A stretch of DNA of 64,000 bases from Kriegella sp965368185 (GTDB taxonomy: Bacteria; Bacteroidota; Bacteroidia; Flavobacteriales; Flavobacteriaceae): the NCBI GenBank assembly GCA_965368185.1, contig CBDULZ010000007.1, forward strand, positions 1 through 64,000. The letters run 5' to 3'. Under the pieces are notes generated by a model that saw only the letters and a program-made list of their open reading frames with translations, had not been told where the DNA came from and ran no database searches. Each line of letters starts with the position of its first letter. Position 1 is the stretch's first letter. The position numbers were made by a program, and so were the translations under genes. Shown piece by piece: positions 42,541 to 52,175 of the stretch.

Positions 42541-43197
42541 CTAGTCTGTTAGATAGCTTGCGATAATGATGAATGGCGCAATTTCAAGAGCGCAAAGGTA
42601 CAAAATAAAATAGAAAAAGTTGTTTGTAATGAATTTTTGATGATTCTTCACGATTGTGACCCAACCAATCCCGTTAATTAAAAGAATTAAGAATGTAGCG
42701 ATATAAATAACAACTTTTGAATCTCTTGCGATATAACAAAGTATAATATTGGCCAAAAGCATTATGATGCCGCTGTGATTTAAATACGTAAGCTTTTTAA
42801 AAACCAAATCACTAATAATTTTATTCGAACCGAATATAAATCCATTGCCTAGTTGCATAAAGATCTTTGTCAAAAGGAAAAATAATAAACCTCCAAGAAT
42901 GATAGGAAAGATAAAAGGGTATGAAGTATACTCAGGTTGAAAAAATGCGCGCCATGATAAGAAAACAAATAGTGAAAAATTAGTGATCATGAAAACCGTA
43001 AAGAAAATATGAAACCAGTTCAACAACTTTTCTTTTTTGTTATACATAAAAATGTACTTGTTGTTGAACGGAAGTATTATGAAATTTAAGAAACGGGTAT
43101 AAAACAAGCTTTTAGCAATAACCATGAACAATAAACTGCCAAATATGAGTATGGTCATCCAATCAGCGGTGGGTATGGCTCTTAGCGTAGGCTCCAT
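42541..43197 (-). CDS. DUF4271 family membrane protein
   Basis: A 218-residue polytopic protein with about six TM segments, matching the DUF4271 family of Bacteroidota. Motifs: DWMTILIFGSLLFMVIAK and IILPFNNKYIFMYNKKEKL near the first TMs, and HSGIIMLLANIILCYIA later. It sits between the GT39 gene (1-bp overlap) and the HemD-like gene (5 bases), so the three form an operon. Function unknown. Confidence 0.88.
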   Translation of the reverse strand: MEPTLRAIPTADWMTILIFGSLLFMVIAKSLFYTRFLNFIILPFNNKYIFMYNKKEKLLNWFHIFFTVFMITNFSLFVFLSWRAFFQPEYTSYPFIFPIILGGLLFFLLTKIFMQLGNGFIFGSNKIISDLVFKKLTYLNHSGIIMLLANIILCYIARDSKVVIYIATFLILLINGIGWVTIVKNHQKFITNNFFYFILYLCALEIAPFIIIASYLTD

Positions 43198-44870
43198 TAC
43201 TGCATTAATTTAATGTTTTCTCCATTGAGTCCGTAACTCAGTCCATTCTCTGAAATTCCAATTCTAAAATAACTCGGATCCTTCATATGGGGTATTGGTA
43301 GGGTAAACGTAAAATTAGTAGTATCATTTGATTTTAAGGTCAGAATGTTTTCATTTCCCGGTTCGGCGACAACGGGAAGTACGTCTTTTACCTGTTTATA
43401 ACCATTGAGATATGCCAATCCGAATTTTAATTTTTCTAAGGGGATATCGGTATCGTAGGGGTTGAACACCTTAAAACCGATTTCTTTTTTAAGGTCTAGC
43501 GAAAGAGGCTCTTCTTCGGTCACATAACATCTCAATTTTCTAAACGATTCAAAATCATCAATAAATCTGCCATGATAAATGGTTCCGTTCATTCTAGTGA
43601 AAGAAACATCTCCGCTTTCGGCATATTTAGAAATGTATAGAACCCTTTTATGCTGAACTGCGTACTCTGAGCTATCTATCGAGTATTGATTACGTCTGTA
43701 ATGAATATTGTTCAAAGAAAATGTTGGATCTCCGGAATAGAAGGCGTGCATTGGCGCATTTCGATATGAATTTTCAAAAACTATCGGAATATCACCTGCT
43801 TCTGATCGTATTTCTTCGGTCCACTGTTTGTTTCCGTGCGTTTCGTAAAAAACAGGAAAAAATGGTTCGTATATCAGGCCGATACGAAGGAACACTAAAA
43901 CGACGCAATTTATAATCCCCATGCGGTAAACCCATTTTCTAGTATTGGAGCTCTCTAGCATATAATTGAAAACGATTATAGCCAAAGGAATGGAGATTGC
44001 AATAATCCACTGTGTTTGTACCCGACGGTTAAAACTAGATATGAAAAAGAACAAAATTACGCCATAGGTCAGATATAACAGAGCCTTCGTAAAAAGCGTC
44101 GAGGACTTCGTTTTATAAAGTGATTTGTAAATCCATGGAAAAGTAAGTCCGAAAATGGCGACCAGATTAACGAAAAACCCTAAGGTGTATTTGTTAAAGT
44201 TATAAGCGCCGTTGGGCCGTTCAAATAGATGGTATTTTATCGACACAAAATCATTTTCGTACAGCCAGAAAAAGTGTGGGGTGTAACATAGAAGCGCGAC
44301 AATCACGGCCAACCACGCGTACTTGTTCTTGACTAGGGCGAGATTGGAAAGCAATACAAAAAGAATGACCAAAACGGCATGATACTTACTATACATTAAG
44401 GCGGCCATGACAATACCTAGGAAAATAGCAGACAGCATATTGGGGCCAGTGATAAATTTTTTATAAACCCATAAGAAAAGAGCTGTGAAAAATAACAGTG
44501 GGGTATCGGGTAAGGTAAAAAATCCATAAGCATTGAGCAGGGTCATGGAGAAGGTCAAAACAAAAAAATGCGGTATATAGTCTCGTTTTTTCGGATTGTC
44601 AATCAGCAACCATAGCACAACAAGTGTGCCGACGGATAGAAGGCAACTCATAAAACGAACGCCGAGTTCCCCATCAAAAAAGAAGCTGCTCAATCGTATT
44701 AAGAAGGCTACCATCGGAGGGTGGTCGAAATAGCCCCATGCCATATTTTGGGCATAATGCCAATAGTAGGCTTCATCAAAAATAAGTTCAGTAAAATAAG
44801 CCTGCAACAGGTTGATCGCCAAAACGGCACCCAATAGGTAAAGAAAAAGTCTTGGTAATTTCAACGGCAT
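43197..44870 (-). CDS. GT39/ArnT-like membrane glycosyltransferase
   Basis: A 557-residue protein of the protein O-mannosyltransferase / ArnT-like GT-C family that uses lipid-linked sugars. The first periplasmic loop has the catalytic Asp in LIFDEAYYWHYAQ and a second DHPP motif (YFDHPPMVAFLIRL). About twelve TM helices follow and a C-terminal soluble domain of about 180 residues. A polyprenol-phosphate-mannose synthase-like gene lies divergently 234 bases away, and may supply the donor. Confidence 0.88.
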   Translation of the reverse strand: MPLKLPRLFLYLLGAVLAINLLQAYFTELIFDEAYYWHYAQNMAWGYFDHPPMVAFLIRLSSFFFDGELGVRFMSCLLSVGTLVVLWLLIDNPKKRDYIPHFFVLTFSMTLLNAYGFFTLPDTPLLFFTALFLWVYKKFITGPNMLSAIFLGIVMAALMYSKYHAVLVILFVLLSNLALVKNKYAWLAVIVALLCYTPHFFWLYENDFVSIKYHLFERPNGAYNFNKYTLGFFVNLVAIFGLTFPWIYKSLYKTKSSTLFTKALLYLTYGVILFFFISSFNRRVQTQWIIAISIPLAIIVFNYMLESSNTRKWVYRMGIINCVVLVFLRIGLIYEPFFPVFYETHGNKQWTEEIRSEAGDIPIVFENSYRNAPMHAFYSGDPTFSLNNIHYRRNQYSIDSSEYAVQHKRVLYISKYAESGDVSFTRMNGTIYHGRFIDDFESFRKLRCYVTEEEPLSLDLKKEIGFKVFNPYDTDIPLEKLKFGLAYLNGYKQVKDVLPVVAEPGNENILTLKSNDTTNFTFTLPIPHMKDPSYFRIGISENGLSYGLNGENIKLMQ

Positions 44871-45077
44871 TCCAATTTGCTAGTTTGAACTCGCTCAACT
44901 TTTAATTTACCTTCAAGCTAGAGATTGTTGCTTTTCGGTAAAGAGCCAAACATGTCTTTGGCGTCAAAATTACAAATTCTATGCGTTTTTTTGGTTTTAT
45001 AATCCTATTGACGGCATAAGTGACCAAAAAAAATGCTAAATCACAAAAATGTCTTCTTTGTCAAGTTATGAAAACAC

Positions 45078-45085
45078 TATTTTTG
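45078..45085 (+). promoter_or_regulatory. Bacteroidota -7 element upstream of the GT2 gene
   Basis: TATTTTTG fits TAnnTTTG, 20 bases before the ATG. A TTG lies about 18 bases upstream. Confidence 0.4.
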
Positions 45086-45104
45086 CTAAAATTCAAATGG
45101 ATCA

Positions 45105-45833
45105 ATGTCTGACAGTTTAGTTATAATTCCTACCTACAACGAAATTGAAAATGTCGAGGCTATTATACAAGCTGTTTTTAAACTGGAGAAGAATTTTCAT
45201 GTGTTGATTGTTGATGATAATTCTCCTGATGGTACGGCAGCGCAAGTTAGCAGCATGCAGAAAGACTTTCCTGACACCCTTTTTTTGGAAGTAAGGAAAG
45301 AAAAGTCAGGTTTGGGTACGGCATACATTCATGGGTTTAAATGGGCCATCGCCAAAAAATACGATTATATTTTTGAGATGGATGCAGATTTTTCGCATAA
45401 TCCCGAAGATTTGCAACGGTTGTACCGGGCCTGCGCCGATGGTGCGGACGTGTCTGTGGGGTCACGTTATAAAAAAGGCGTGAATGTTGTAAACTGGCCA
45501 TTATATCGCGTTTTGCTATCTTATGGGGCATCATTTTATGTAAAGATAATTACAGGTATGCGTGTGCATGACCCTACTGCTGGTTTTGTTTGTTATAAGC
45601 GCCACGTGCTCGAGACTATCGATTTAGATTCCGTGCGTTTTGTAGGTTATGCTTTTCAGATCGAAATGAAATTCAGGGCGTATCTTCAGAATTACAAAAT
45701 TCAAGAGGTCTCGATTATTTTCCGTGACCGAGTACTGGGTAAATCGAAGATGAGTTCATCAATTGTTAGTGAGGCTATTTATGGGGTCTTTATGATGAAA
45801 ATGCGTAGCCTTTTCCAGAAAAGTAAATTTTAA
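45105..45833 (+). CDS. Polyprenol monophosphomannose synthase-like glycosyltransferase
   Basis: A 242-residue GT2 enzyme resembling dolichol-phosphate mannosyltransferase without a membrane anchor. VIIPTYNEIENV opens the protein, LIVDDNSPDGT and FEMDADFSHNPEDL carry the nucleotide-sugar and metal sites, and FQIEMKFRA and FRDRVLGKSKMS are family signatures. It would make polyprenyl-phosphate-mannose for GT-C transferases such as the divergent GT39 protein. It is followed 2 bases later by dihydroorotase. Confidence 0.92.
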   Translation: MSDSLVIIPTYNEIENVEAIIQAVFKLEKNFHVLIVDDNSPDGTAAQVSSMQKDFPDTLFLEVRKEKSGLGTAYIHGFKWAIAKKYDYIFEMDADFSHNPEDLQRLYRACADGADVSVGSRYKKGVNVVNWPLYRVLLSYGASFYVKIITGMRVHDPTAGFVCYKRHVLETIDLDSVRFVGYAFQIEMKFRAYLQNYKIQEVSIIFRDRVLGKSKMSSSIVSEAIYGVFMMKMRSLFQKSKF

Positions 45834-45835
45834 GC

Positions 45836-47170
45836 ATGGGGAAAACATTAATAAAAAATGCGGTCGTAGTTAATGAAGGCCGCATATTCGAAAGTGATAT
45901 TCTGTTGGGTGATGGAGTTATATTGGAACTGGATAAACATATTATTGAGCCCAATGCTGAGGTTGTTGATGTGAAGGGCAAGCATGTTTTTCCCGGTATA
46001 ATAGACGACCAAGTGCACTTTAGGGAGCCCGGACTCACCCATAAAGGCGATATTGTTTCGGAAAGTCGGGCAGCAATTGCAGGTGGTATTACCTCCTTTA
46101 TGGAGCAGCCGAACACCATTCCGCAAACGACTACTATCCAAAAATTGGAAGAAAAGTTCGAAAGGGCAAAAGAAACCTCTTACGCAAACTATTCATTTTT
46201 ATTCGGAGGCACCAATGATAACTTGGAAGAGCTAAAACGTTTGGAGAAAAATACTTGTTCGGGCGTGAAATTGTTTTTAGGGTCTTCGACGGGGAATATG
46301 TTGGTCGACGATGCCGATGTCATCGAAAAGATTTTTAGTAGTACTGAAATGGTGATTTCGGCGCATTGTGAAGATGAAACTACCATAAAACAAAATCTTG
46401 AAAAGTTCAAAAGTCAATATGGTGATGATATTCCTATAAAATGTCATCCATTGATTCGAAGTGCGGAGGCTTGCTACTTGTCTTCGTCGAAAGCAATAGC
46501 GCTTGCCAAGAAAACAGGTGCTCGCCTACATGTCTTTCACGTTTCAACAGGAAAAGAGACCGACTTGTTTCGCAATGATATGCCGTTGTCCGAGAAAAAA
46601 ATAACGGCAGAGGTTTGCATTCATCATCTTTGGTTCTCGGATGCCGATTACGATAGTTTGGGAACCCTCATAAAATGGAATCCGGCGGTAAAGACGGCAG
46701 AAGATAGAAAATTATTGTGGGAAGCGCTGCTCGATGACCGTATTGATGTGGTCGCTACCGACCATGCTCCGCACACTTGGGAAGAGAAAAATAACATATA
46801 TACCAAAGCCCCTTCCGGTGGCCCGTTGGTGCAACATGCGTTACCGGCTATGTTAGAGAAATACCATGATGGCACTATAGCTCTGGAAAAAATTGCCGAG
46901 AAAATGTGTCACAATCCCGCAATTCTCTTTCAGGTAAAAAAACGCGGATTTATAAGGGAAGGATATTATGCCGACTTGACCGTCGTAGATTTAAATAGTC
47001 CTTGGGAGGTTGAACAGGGTAATGTGGCCTATAAGTGTGGCTGGTCGCCTTTTGAGGGAAAAACCTTTGGGTCGAAAATAACCCATACTTTTGTGAACGG
47101 TCAATTGGCCTACGATAATGGTAAATTTTCAGTTGGTCGATTCGGTCAACGTCTAACATTCGATCGATGA
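45836..47170 (+). CDS. Dihydroorotase
   Basis: A 444-residue amidohydrolase of pyrimidine synthesis that cyclises carbamoyl-aspartate. The Zn site begins VFPGIIDDQVHFREPGLTHKGD, in which the usual D-x-H-x-H is written D-Q-V-H-F-R. AHCEDE, HVFHVSTGKETDLF and the Asp in VVATDHAPHTWEEK are the other metal ligands. It has the length of the class I enzymes. It is coupled to the GT2 gene (2-base gap) and overlaps the DUF4296 gene by 4 bp. Confidence 0.93.
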   Translation: MGKTLIKNAVVVNEGRIFESDILLGDGVILELDKHIIEPNAEVVDVKGKHVFPGIIDDQVHFREPGLTHKGDIVSESRAAIAGGITSFMEQPNTIPQTTTIQKLEEKFERAKETSYANYSFLFGGTNDNLEELKRLEKNTCSGVKLFLGSSTGNMLVDDADVIEKIFSSTEMVISAHCEDETTIKQNLEKFKSQYGDDIPIKCHPLIRSAEACYLSSSKAIALAKKTGARLHVFHVSTGKETDLFRNDMPLSEKKITAEVCIHHLWFSDADYDSLGTLIKWNPAVKTAEDRKLLWEALLDDRIDVVATDHAPHTWEEKNNIYTKAPSGGPLVQHALPAMLEKYHDGTIALEKIAEKMCHNPAILFQVKKRGFIREGYYADLTVVDLNSPWEVEQGNVAYKCGWSPFEGKTFGSKITHTFVNGQLAYDNGKFSVGRFGQRLTFDR

Positions 47171-47601
47171 GCTTAAATAAAATAGTTTTTCTGGTTTGTT
47201 TAATCTTGTTTTTTTCTTGTAATGAAAAACTCATTGATAAGCCCGAGAACTTGATTGCCAGGGAGAAAATGGTCGAGGTGCTGAAAGACTTGGCGATTGC
47301 GAACGCAGCCAAGAATACGAATATTGCTCTTTTAAGGGAACACGATTTAGAACCGACGGCCTACGTTTTTGAAAAACATGGAATAGACAGCATTCAATTT
47401 ACCCAAAGCGATACCTATTATGCATCTTTACCGGGCGGAGAATACGAGTCAATTTATAAGGAGGTGGAGCAAAAATTAGAGAATGAATCGCAACGCTTGG
47501 AAGAAGCGAGGCATGTGAACGATAGCCTGGCCGCAGCAAAAAAGAGTGCTGACGCAAAATCCAAGTCTGTTGTCAAGGAAATCAAGGATTCTCTTCAATA
47601 A
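47167..47601 (+). CDS. DUF4296 lipoprotein
   Basis: A 144-residue lipoprotein of the Bacteroidota family DUF4296. The lipobox is LILFFSCNE, and the mature part starts LIDKPENLIAREKMVEVLKDL and ends with a long Ala/Lys/Glu coiled helix. Its ATG overlaps the dihydroorotase stop codon; its 3' end overlaps the convergent epimerase gene by 20 bp. Function unknown. Confidence 0.9.
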   Translation: MSLNKIVFLVCLILFFSCNEKLIDKPENLIAREKMVEVLKDLAIANAAKNTNIALLREHDLEPTAYVFEKHGIDSIQFTQSDTYYASLPGGEYESIYKEVEQKLENESQRLEEARHVNDSLAAAKKSADAKSKSVVKEIKDSLQ

Positions 47602-48589
47602 ACCGGGCGCAGCTAAACTGCACCGTTTCCTCTAAGGGTTCAAATTCAAAATTCAATTCCTTTTTGATTTTAGTGTTGTCATAAAGGTCCCTGATTTTTA
47701 ATGACCTGATCGAATTTTTGGTGATACGTCTTGCCTTTCCTGTAAAAAGACTAAAGACCATATCGAAAATACGTCCAATTTCCAATTGCCAAAAAGCAAG
47801 TTTTTTAGTAGGTTTCGGTTTCCCCAAATGCTTAGTTAACAGCCCCAACATATGCTCAAAAGTGATATTCTGGGCAACGGTAATGTATCGTTGGTTCACC
47901 AAGGAAGAATCCATAAGTCTTGTCATAATACGAATTAAATCTCCAATAGTTATAAAACCAGTTCCACCTGGAGGAAAATAGGCATAGCCTTTATTCGCCG
48001 TGGTAAATAGATTACCGCTTCCATCTTGCCAGAAGCCGGGACCCACTATTACGCCAGGATTGACGATTATTACGGGCAGTCCTTCTTGGGAACCGCGCCA
48101 AACCTCCATTTCCGCAGCATGCTTTGTCAATGCATATACATTAGTGTCTTCCTCGGCCCATTCATTTTCTTCGGTGGCAGAGTTGCCGTTCGAACTTTTG
48201 CCGATAGCGCCAATCGTGCTTACGTGACATAGTTTTTTAATATTCTTGACAAGGCACAGATTTACGATGTTGGCAGTACCTTGTGCATTGATTTTATGCA
48301 ATATGTCATAATCTTTAGGATCGAAAGAAATTAAGGCGGCACAGTGATAAACATGGGTAATTCCTTGAAATGCGGTTTCCAAACTTGGAATATCGTTTAG
48401 GTCTGCCAAAACCCATTCGATTTTCTCAAAGAGCTCCCTGGCATTTTGATCATAGTATGCGAATATTTTCTCGATTCTTTTTAAGTTGCTGCTTTTGCGA
48501 TATGTGGCGCGCACGTCGCATTCAGACCTTACCAATTGCAATAGTAGATGTGAACCCACCAAACCCGTACCGCCAGTTACTAAAATCAT
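47582..48589 (-). CDS. NAD-dependent epimerase/dehydratase family protein
   Basis: A 335-residue extended SDR protein. The N-terminal cofactor motif is MILVTGGTGLVGSHLLLQL (TGxxGxxG), the structural motif is VYHCAALISFDP, and the catalytic pattern YALTKHAAEMEVW (YxxxK) follows. IVNPGVIVGPGFWQDGSG is typical of dihydroflavonol-4-reductase-like members. The substrate is unknown. A stand-alone gene. Confidence 0.9.
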   Translation of the reverse strand: MILVTGGTGLVGSHLLLQLVRSECDVRATYRKSSNLKRIEKIFAYYDQNARELFEKIEWVLADLNDIPSLETAFQGITHVYHCAALISFDPKDYDILHKINAQGTANIVNLCLVKNIKKLCHVSTIGAIGKSSNGNSATEENEWAEEDTNVYALTKHAAEMEVWRGSQEGLPVIIVNPGVIVGPGFWQDGSGNLFTTANKGYAYFPPGGTGFITIGDLIRIMTRLMDSSLVNQRYITVAQNITFEHMLGLLTKHLGKPKPTKKLAFWQLEIGRIFDMVFSLFTGKARRITKNSIRSLKIRDLYDNTKIKKELNFEFEPLEETVQFSCARFIEENP

Positions 48590-48657
48590 GGGGCTAATTT
48601 AGCCAAATGATATGGATAAATTCGAGTATTCTTCAAGACAAAGCCTTCGAATTGCCT

Positions 48658-48665
48658 TATATTTG
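48658..48665 (+). promoter_or_regulatory. Bacteroidota -7 element upstream of tyrS
   Basis: TATATTTG matches TAnnTTTG, 27 bases before the ATG. Confidence 0.45.
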
Positions 48666-48692
48666 CAGCGATTATTTAAAGAATAAAAACCA

Positions 48693-49988
48693 ATGGCGAC
48701 AAATTTTGTAGCAGAATTAAAATGGAGGGGAATGTTGCACGATGCGATGCCCGGCACGGAAGAACATTTGTTAAAACATATGCGATCAGCCTATGTGGGT
48801 ATTGACCCTACGGCAGACTCTTTGCACATTGGTCATATGGTCGGGGTTATGATGCTACGTCATTTTCAATTGGCAGGGCACAAGCCATATGCCTTGGTCG
48901 GTGGTGCAACAGGAATGATCGGTGATCCTTCGGGCAAATCATCCGAACGTAACCTTTTGGATGAAAATACACTACGTCACAATCAAAATGCGCTTAAGGA
49001 ACAATTGTCCCGTTTTTTAGATTTTGAATCCGATGCCGACAATGCCGCAGTTTTGGTGAACAATTACGATTGGATGAAAGATTTTTCCTTTCTTGATTTT
49101 ATTCGTGATGTTGGCAAACACATTACCGTAAATTATATGATGGCAAAAGATTCGGTGAAAAAGCGATTGTCCGCCGAGGCCAAAGAAGGCATGTCGTTTA
49201 CCGAATTTACCTACCAGTTGGTGCAAGGGTATGACTTTTTGCATTTGTATCAAGAGTACGATTGTACTTTACAAATGGGAGGTAGTGATCAATGGGGCAA
49301 TATTACTACGGGTACGGAGCTTATTCGACGTATTGGCGGCGGAAAAGGCTATGCCTTGACCTGCCCGCTGATTACCAAAGCCGATGGCACCAAATTTGGT
49401 AAGACCGAAAGCGGTAACGTTTGGCTGGACGCACAACGAACGTCACCCTATAAATTCTACCAGTATTGGTTGAATACTTCGGATGACGATGCCGTGAAAT
49501 ACATCAAAATTTTCACGTTTTTATCAAAGGAAGAAATAGAAGGACTGATCAAAGAACATGAGGAAGCACCGCATCTTCGTGTTGTACAGAAGCGTTTGGC
49601 CGAAGAGATTACCGTGATGGTACATTCGCAGGAAGATTTAGATAATGCAGTTCAGGCAAGTTCGATACTTTTTGGGAAATCTACTTCTGAAGATTTAAAG
49701 AAACTGGACGAAAAAACGTTTCTTGATGTATTCGATGGCGTACCTCAAGCCGAAATTCCGAAATCTGATTTGGAAAAGGGACTAAATATGATCGGTGCTT
49801 TGGCGGCAAAGACCGGTTTTCTAGGATCAAATGGTGAGGCGCGGCGTGAATTGAAACAGAATTCCATCTCGGTTAACAAAGAAAAGGTCAAAGAAGATTA
49901 TCTTATTTCAACTGCCGACTTGATCAACGGTAAATTTGTGCTTTTACAACGCGGGAAGAAGAATTATTTTGTTTTAACCGCACAATAA
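48693..49988 (+). CDS. tyrS: Tyrosyl-tRNA synthetase
   Basis: A 431-residue class I synthetase. AYVGIDPTADSLHIGHMVG carries the HIGH-type motif (HIGH at residues 48-51), followed by the tyrosine pocket (YQLVQGYDFLHLYQEYDC and GGSDQWGNIT), the KMSKS-equivalent GTKFGKTESG, and an S4 RNA-binding domain at the C-terminus. Length and domains are normal, and there are no insertions, in contrast to leuS. Confidence 0.97.
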   Translation: MATNFVAELKWRGMLHDAMPGTEEHLLKHMRSAYVGIDPTADSLHIGHMVGVMMLRHFQLAGHKPYALVGGATGMIGDPSGKSSERNLLDENTLRHNQNALKEQLSRFLDFESDADNAAVLVNNYDWMKDFSFLDFIRDVGKHITVNYMMAKDSVKKRLSAEAKEGMSFTEFTYQLVQGYDFLHLYQEYDCTLQMGGSDQWGNITTGTELIRRIGGGKGYALTCPLITKADGTKFGKTESGNVWLDAQRTSPYKFYQYWLNTSDDDAVKYIKIFTFLSKEEIEGLIKEHEEAPHLRVVQKRLAEEITVMVHSQEDLDNAVQASSILFGKSTSEDLKKLDEKTFLDVFDGVPQAEIPKSDLEKGLNMIGALAAKTGFLGSNGEARRELKQNSISVNKEKVKEDYLISTADLINGKFVLLQRGKKNYFVLTAQ

Positions 49989-50134
49989 GTATCCAAATTT
50001 ACTTTGGGCAAAAGCTTGTTTTTTTACAGTGCATGAATAAAAGTATACTTGAGTGGTTATTTTTTTGTTTTTTACAACCAAATATTTCCCGACTTGTCAC
50101 GTTAGTAGTAAACAAGAGTTACAATAAAGCTACT

Positions 50135-50665
50135 ATGCGTAAATATTTTTTGATCCTGAGCGTTTTTGCCGCCTTGATGGGCTGCGATAAAATTGATGAA
50201 TTAACGAAATTTGATATCGAATATAACCAAAAGGTGGTTATTCCCTCAACGACGGGAATAAACTTGCCCTTTGATATGTATACTCCTGATACGGAAACGA
50301 ACTCAGAATCGGAGTTTGAGGTAAACGATACGCGCAAAGACCTGATCGAGGAAATTCAATTAAAGAAGCTTGAATTAACGATTACTTCTCCCGAGCCGGC
50401 CGACTTTAGTTTTCTCGAATCTATTGAAGTCTATATCTCTGCGGAGGATGTTGAGGAAATCAAAATTGCTTGGTTGGATGAAGTTCCCGAGACTTCTAGC
50501 AACAAATTAGAACTGGATACTTCCGACATGGATTTGAAGGAGTATATCAAAAAAGACAAGTTCAATCTACGTTTGAATACGGTAACCGATGAAGTGATAA
50601 ACCAGGATCACGAATTGGATGTTAACTCAACATTTTTTGTAGATGCCAAGATTTTAGGATTATAA
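50135..50665 (+). CDS. Hypothetical lipoprotein
   Basis: A 176-residue exported lipoprotein. MRKYFLILSVFAALMGCDKIDEL provides the signal and lipobox (LMGC). The mature protein is acidic, with ELTKFDIEYNQKVVIPSTTG, a linker rich in Asp/Glu/Thr, and a beta-rich C-terminal part. No family recognised; it resembles small Bacteroidota lipoproteins with no assigned function. The start was placed at the lipobox signal, since 34 upstream in-frame codons lack protein character. Confidence 0.75.
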   Translation: MRKYFLILSVFAALMGCDKIDELTKFDIEYNQKVVIPSTTGINLPFDMYTPDTETNSESEFEVNDTRKDLIEEIQLKKLELTITSPEPADFSFLESIEVYISAEDVEEIKIAWLDEVPETSSNKLELDTSDMDLKEYIKKDKFNLRLNTVTDEVINQDHELDVNSTFFVDAKILGL

Positions 50666-50676
50666 CGGAACCAGGA

Positions 50677-51657
50677 CTAGAACACCATCAGGTTACAGCC
50701 ACGAATATCTGAGTGGTCAAAACGACCTAGAACTTCAAAATTTCCGCCTTCGTAAACCTTGCCCAAATCTTGGGTGGCAATAAAGGAGCAAGAGTTTATA
50801 TTAGCTAAATCGATAATATTGATCCCTCCCGTTTTCCCAATGGCTTGTAAAGTTAATGGGTCTTCAGTATCACGGGTCAAGACCTTCATCCAAGGCGGTG
50901 TGCTAAAAATACCTTCCCCCAGAGAATACCCCTGAGACAATAACTCGGTCATACCGTATTCGGAATGTATGCTCGAAACCCCAAATCCTTTTTTGAGCAT
51001 TTCATGAAGTTCTTCCCGCACCATTTCCCTGCGACGCCCTTTCATACCTCCCGTTTCCATTATAATCGTATTTTTTAACTCAAACTGATACTTCTCGACC
51101 AAATCCAGTAGTGCAAAAGACACTCCAATCAACAGTATTTTGGTGCCTAGGGAGTCAAGTGTTATTAGGTTATCTTTTAATTGGGAAGTATTTTTCAGAT
51201 AGAATCCGCTATCGAGATGTCCACTTTCTTTAATCAAATCGTCGACCATATAGATCAGTGAAGAACCATCGCGCTCTAAATAAGATGGAAGCAAGGCCAA
51301 AACACAATAGTCGGAAATCGGGCCATAAAAATTTTCAAAAGCAGTTTTGTAGCTCTTTTGGTAGATGGCTACATCGCTGACATAATGCTTGCTGATGTAG
51401 CTTCCGGTAGTACCACTACTTGTGAATATAAGGTCTTCCTTTATGTTCCCTGTTACTATTTTTTTTGTCTTAAAAAATTCAATAGGTAAAAAGGGAATAT
51501 CCTCAATCTTATCGATTGCCTCATAATTCGTCTTCAGGAGATTGCAGAATTCGCGATAAACAGGGTTGTTCGTGTATTGATGCCGAAATACTTCGAGTGC
51601 TACAAATGTGAATTCGGTTGGTGAGGAAATAGCAAAGATATTTTGGGCGTTTACCAT
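50677..51657 (-). CDS. LuxE-like acyl-protein synthetase / acyltransferase
   Basis: A 326-residue ATP-grasp-free adenylate-forming domain protein of the LuxE type, with DLIFTSSGTTGSYISKHYVSD resembling the P-loop-like SSGTTG of ANL enzymes, and GVSSIHSEYGMTELLSQGYSLGEGIF. LuxE-type proteins activate fatty acids for transfer. The C-terminal FGRFDHSDIRGCNLMV region is also typical (D-x-x-x-R). It might serve exopolysaccharide or lipid modification; the substrate is unknown. Confidence 0.85.
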   Translation of the reverse strand: MVNAQNIFAISSPTEFTFVALEVFRHQYTNNPVYREFCNLLKTNYEAIDKIEDIPFLPIEFFKTKKIVTGNIKEDLIFTSSGTTGSYISKHYVSDVAIYQKSYKTAFENFYGPISDYCVLALLPSYLERDGSSLIYMVDDLIKESGHLDSGFYLKNTSQLKDNLITLDSLGTKILLIGVSFALLDLVEKYQFELKNTIIMETGGMKGRRREMVREELHEMLKKGFGVSSIHSEYGMTELLSQGYSLGEGIFSTPPWMKVLTRDTEDPLTLQAIGKTGGINIIDLANINSCSFIATQDLGKVYEGGNFEVLGRFDHSDIRGCNLMVF

Positions 51658-51684
51658 GACCCAAAAATAGCCAATTTCAATGTA

Positions 51685-52008
51685 CTACTTTACCACTAAT
51701 TTTCGGGTCAAGGTTTTTTTGTTTTGAACGACTTGTAACACGTAGACACCAGGGGTCAGTCTTGAAATATTCAAGGCGTTCGTGGTAATTCTATCGGTTA
51801 AAACTATTTTACCGAATACATCATAGATAGCAATTTCCTTTGGTTCTGTCTGCTGTGTGGTGACGTAGACCACATCATCAAAAACCGGGTTTGGGTATAC
51901 GGTGAGTCGTGTCGGCTCTTTGTAACTTTGCGCTTGGCTATCTACTGTTTCTTGCGCAGATAGGCCAATGGAAAATACGATAAAAAATATCAAGCTGGTT
52001 AGTTTCAT
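51685..52008 (-). CDS. Mini T9SS sorting-domain protein
   Basis: A 107-residue protein: signal peptide MKLTSLIFFIVFSIGLSAQ, about 16 linker residues, then only a type A T9SS sorting domain (TVYPNPVFDDVVYV, IYDVFGKIV, LTPGVYVLQV, ending TRKLVVK). There is no separate passenger domain. It lies 27 bases upstream of the LuxE-like gene on the same strand. Confidence 0.85.
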   Translation of the reverse strand: MKLTSLIFFIVFSIGLSAQETVDSQAQSYKEPTRLTVYPNPVFDDVVYVTTQQTEPKEIAIYDVFGKIVLTDRITTNALNISRLTPGVYVLQVVQNKKTLTRKLVVK

Positions 52009-52175
52009 TTGGTATCGACTTGGGATCAACACTATAAAGATAGCCAAAGATGGTTTTTACTTGGAAAGAATGTTGTGAAATGAAATAAATTGTAGGTATA
52101 GGCGTATAGGCGACACAGTTCATCGGCTTTTTTTGCACTTTGTCATTAAGCAGGCGTTTGAAAAAAAAATGAGTA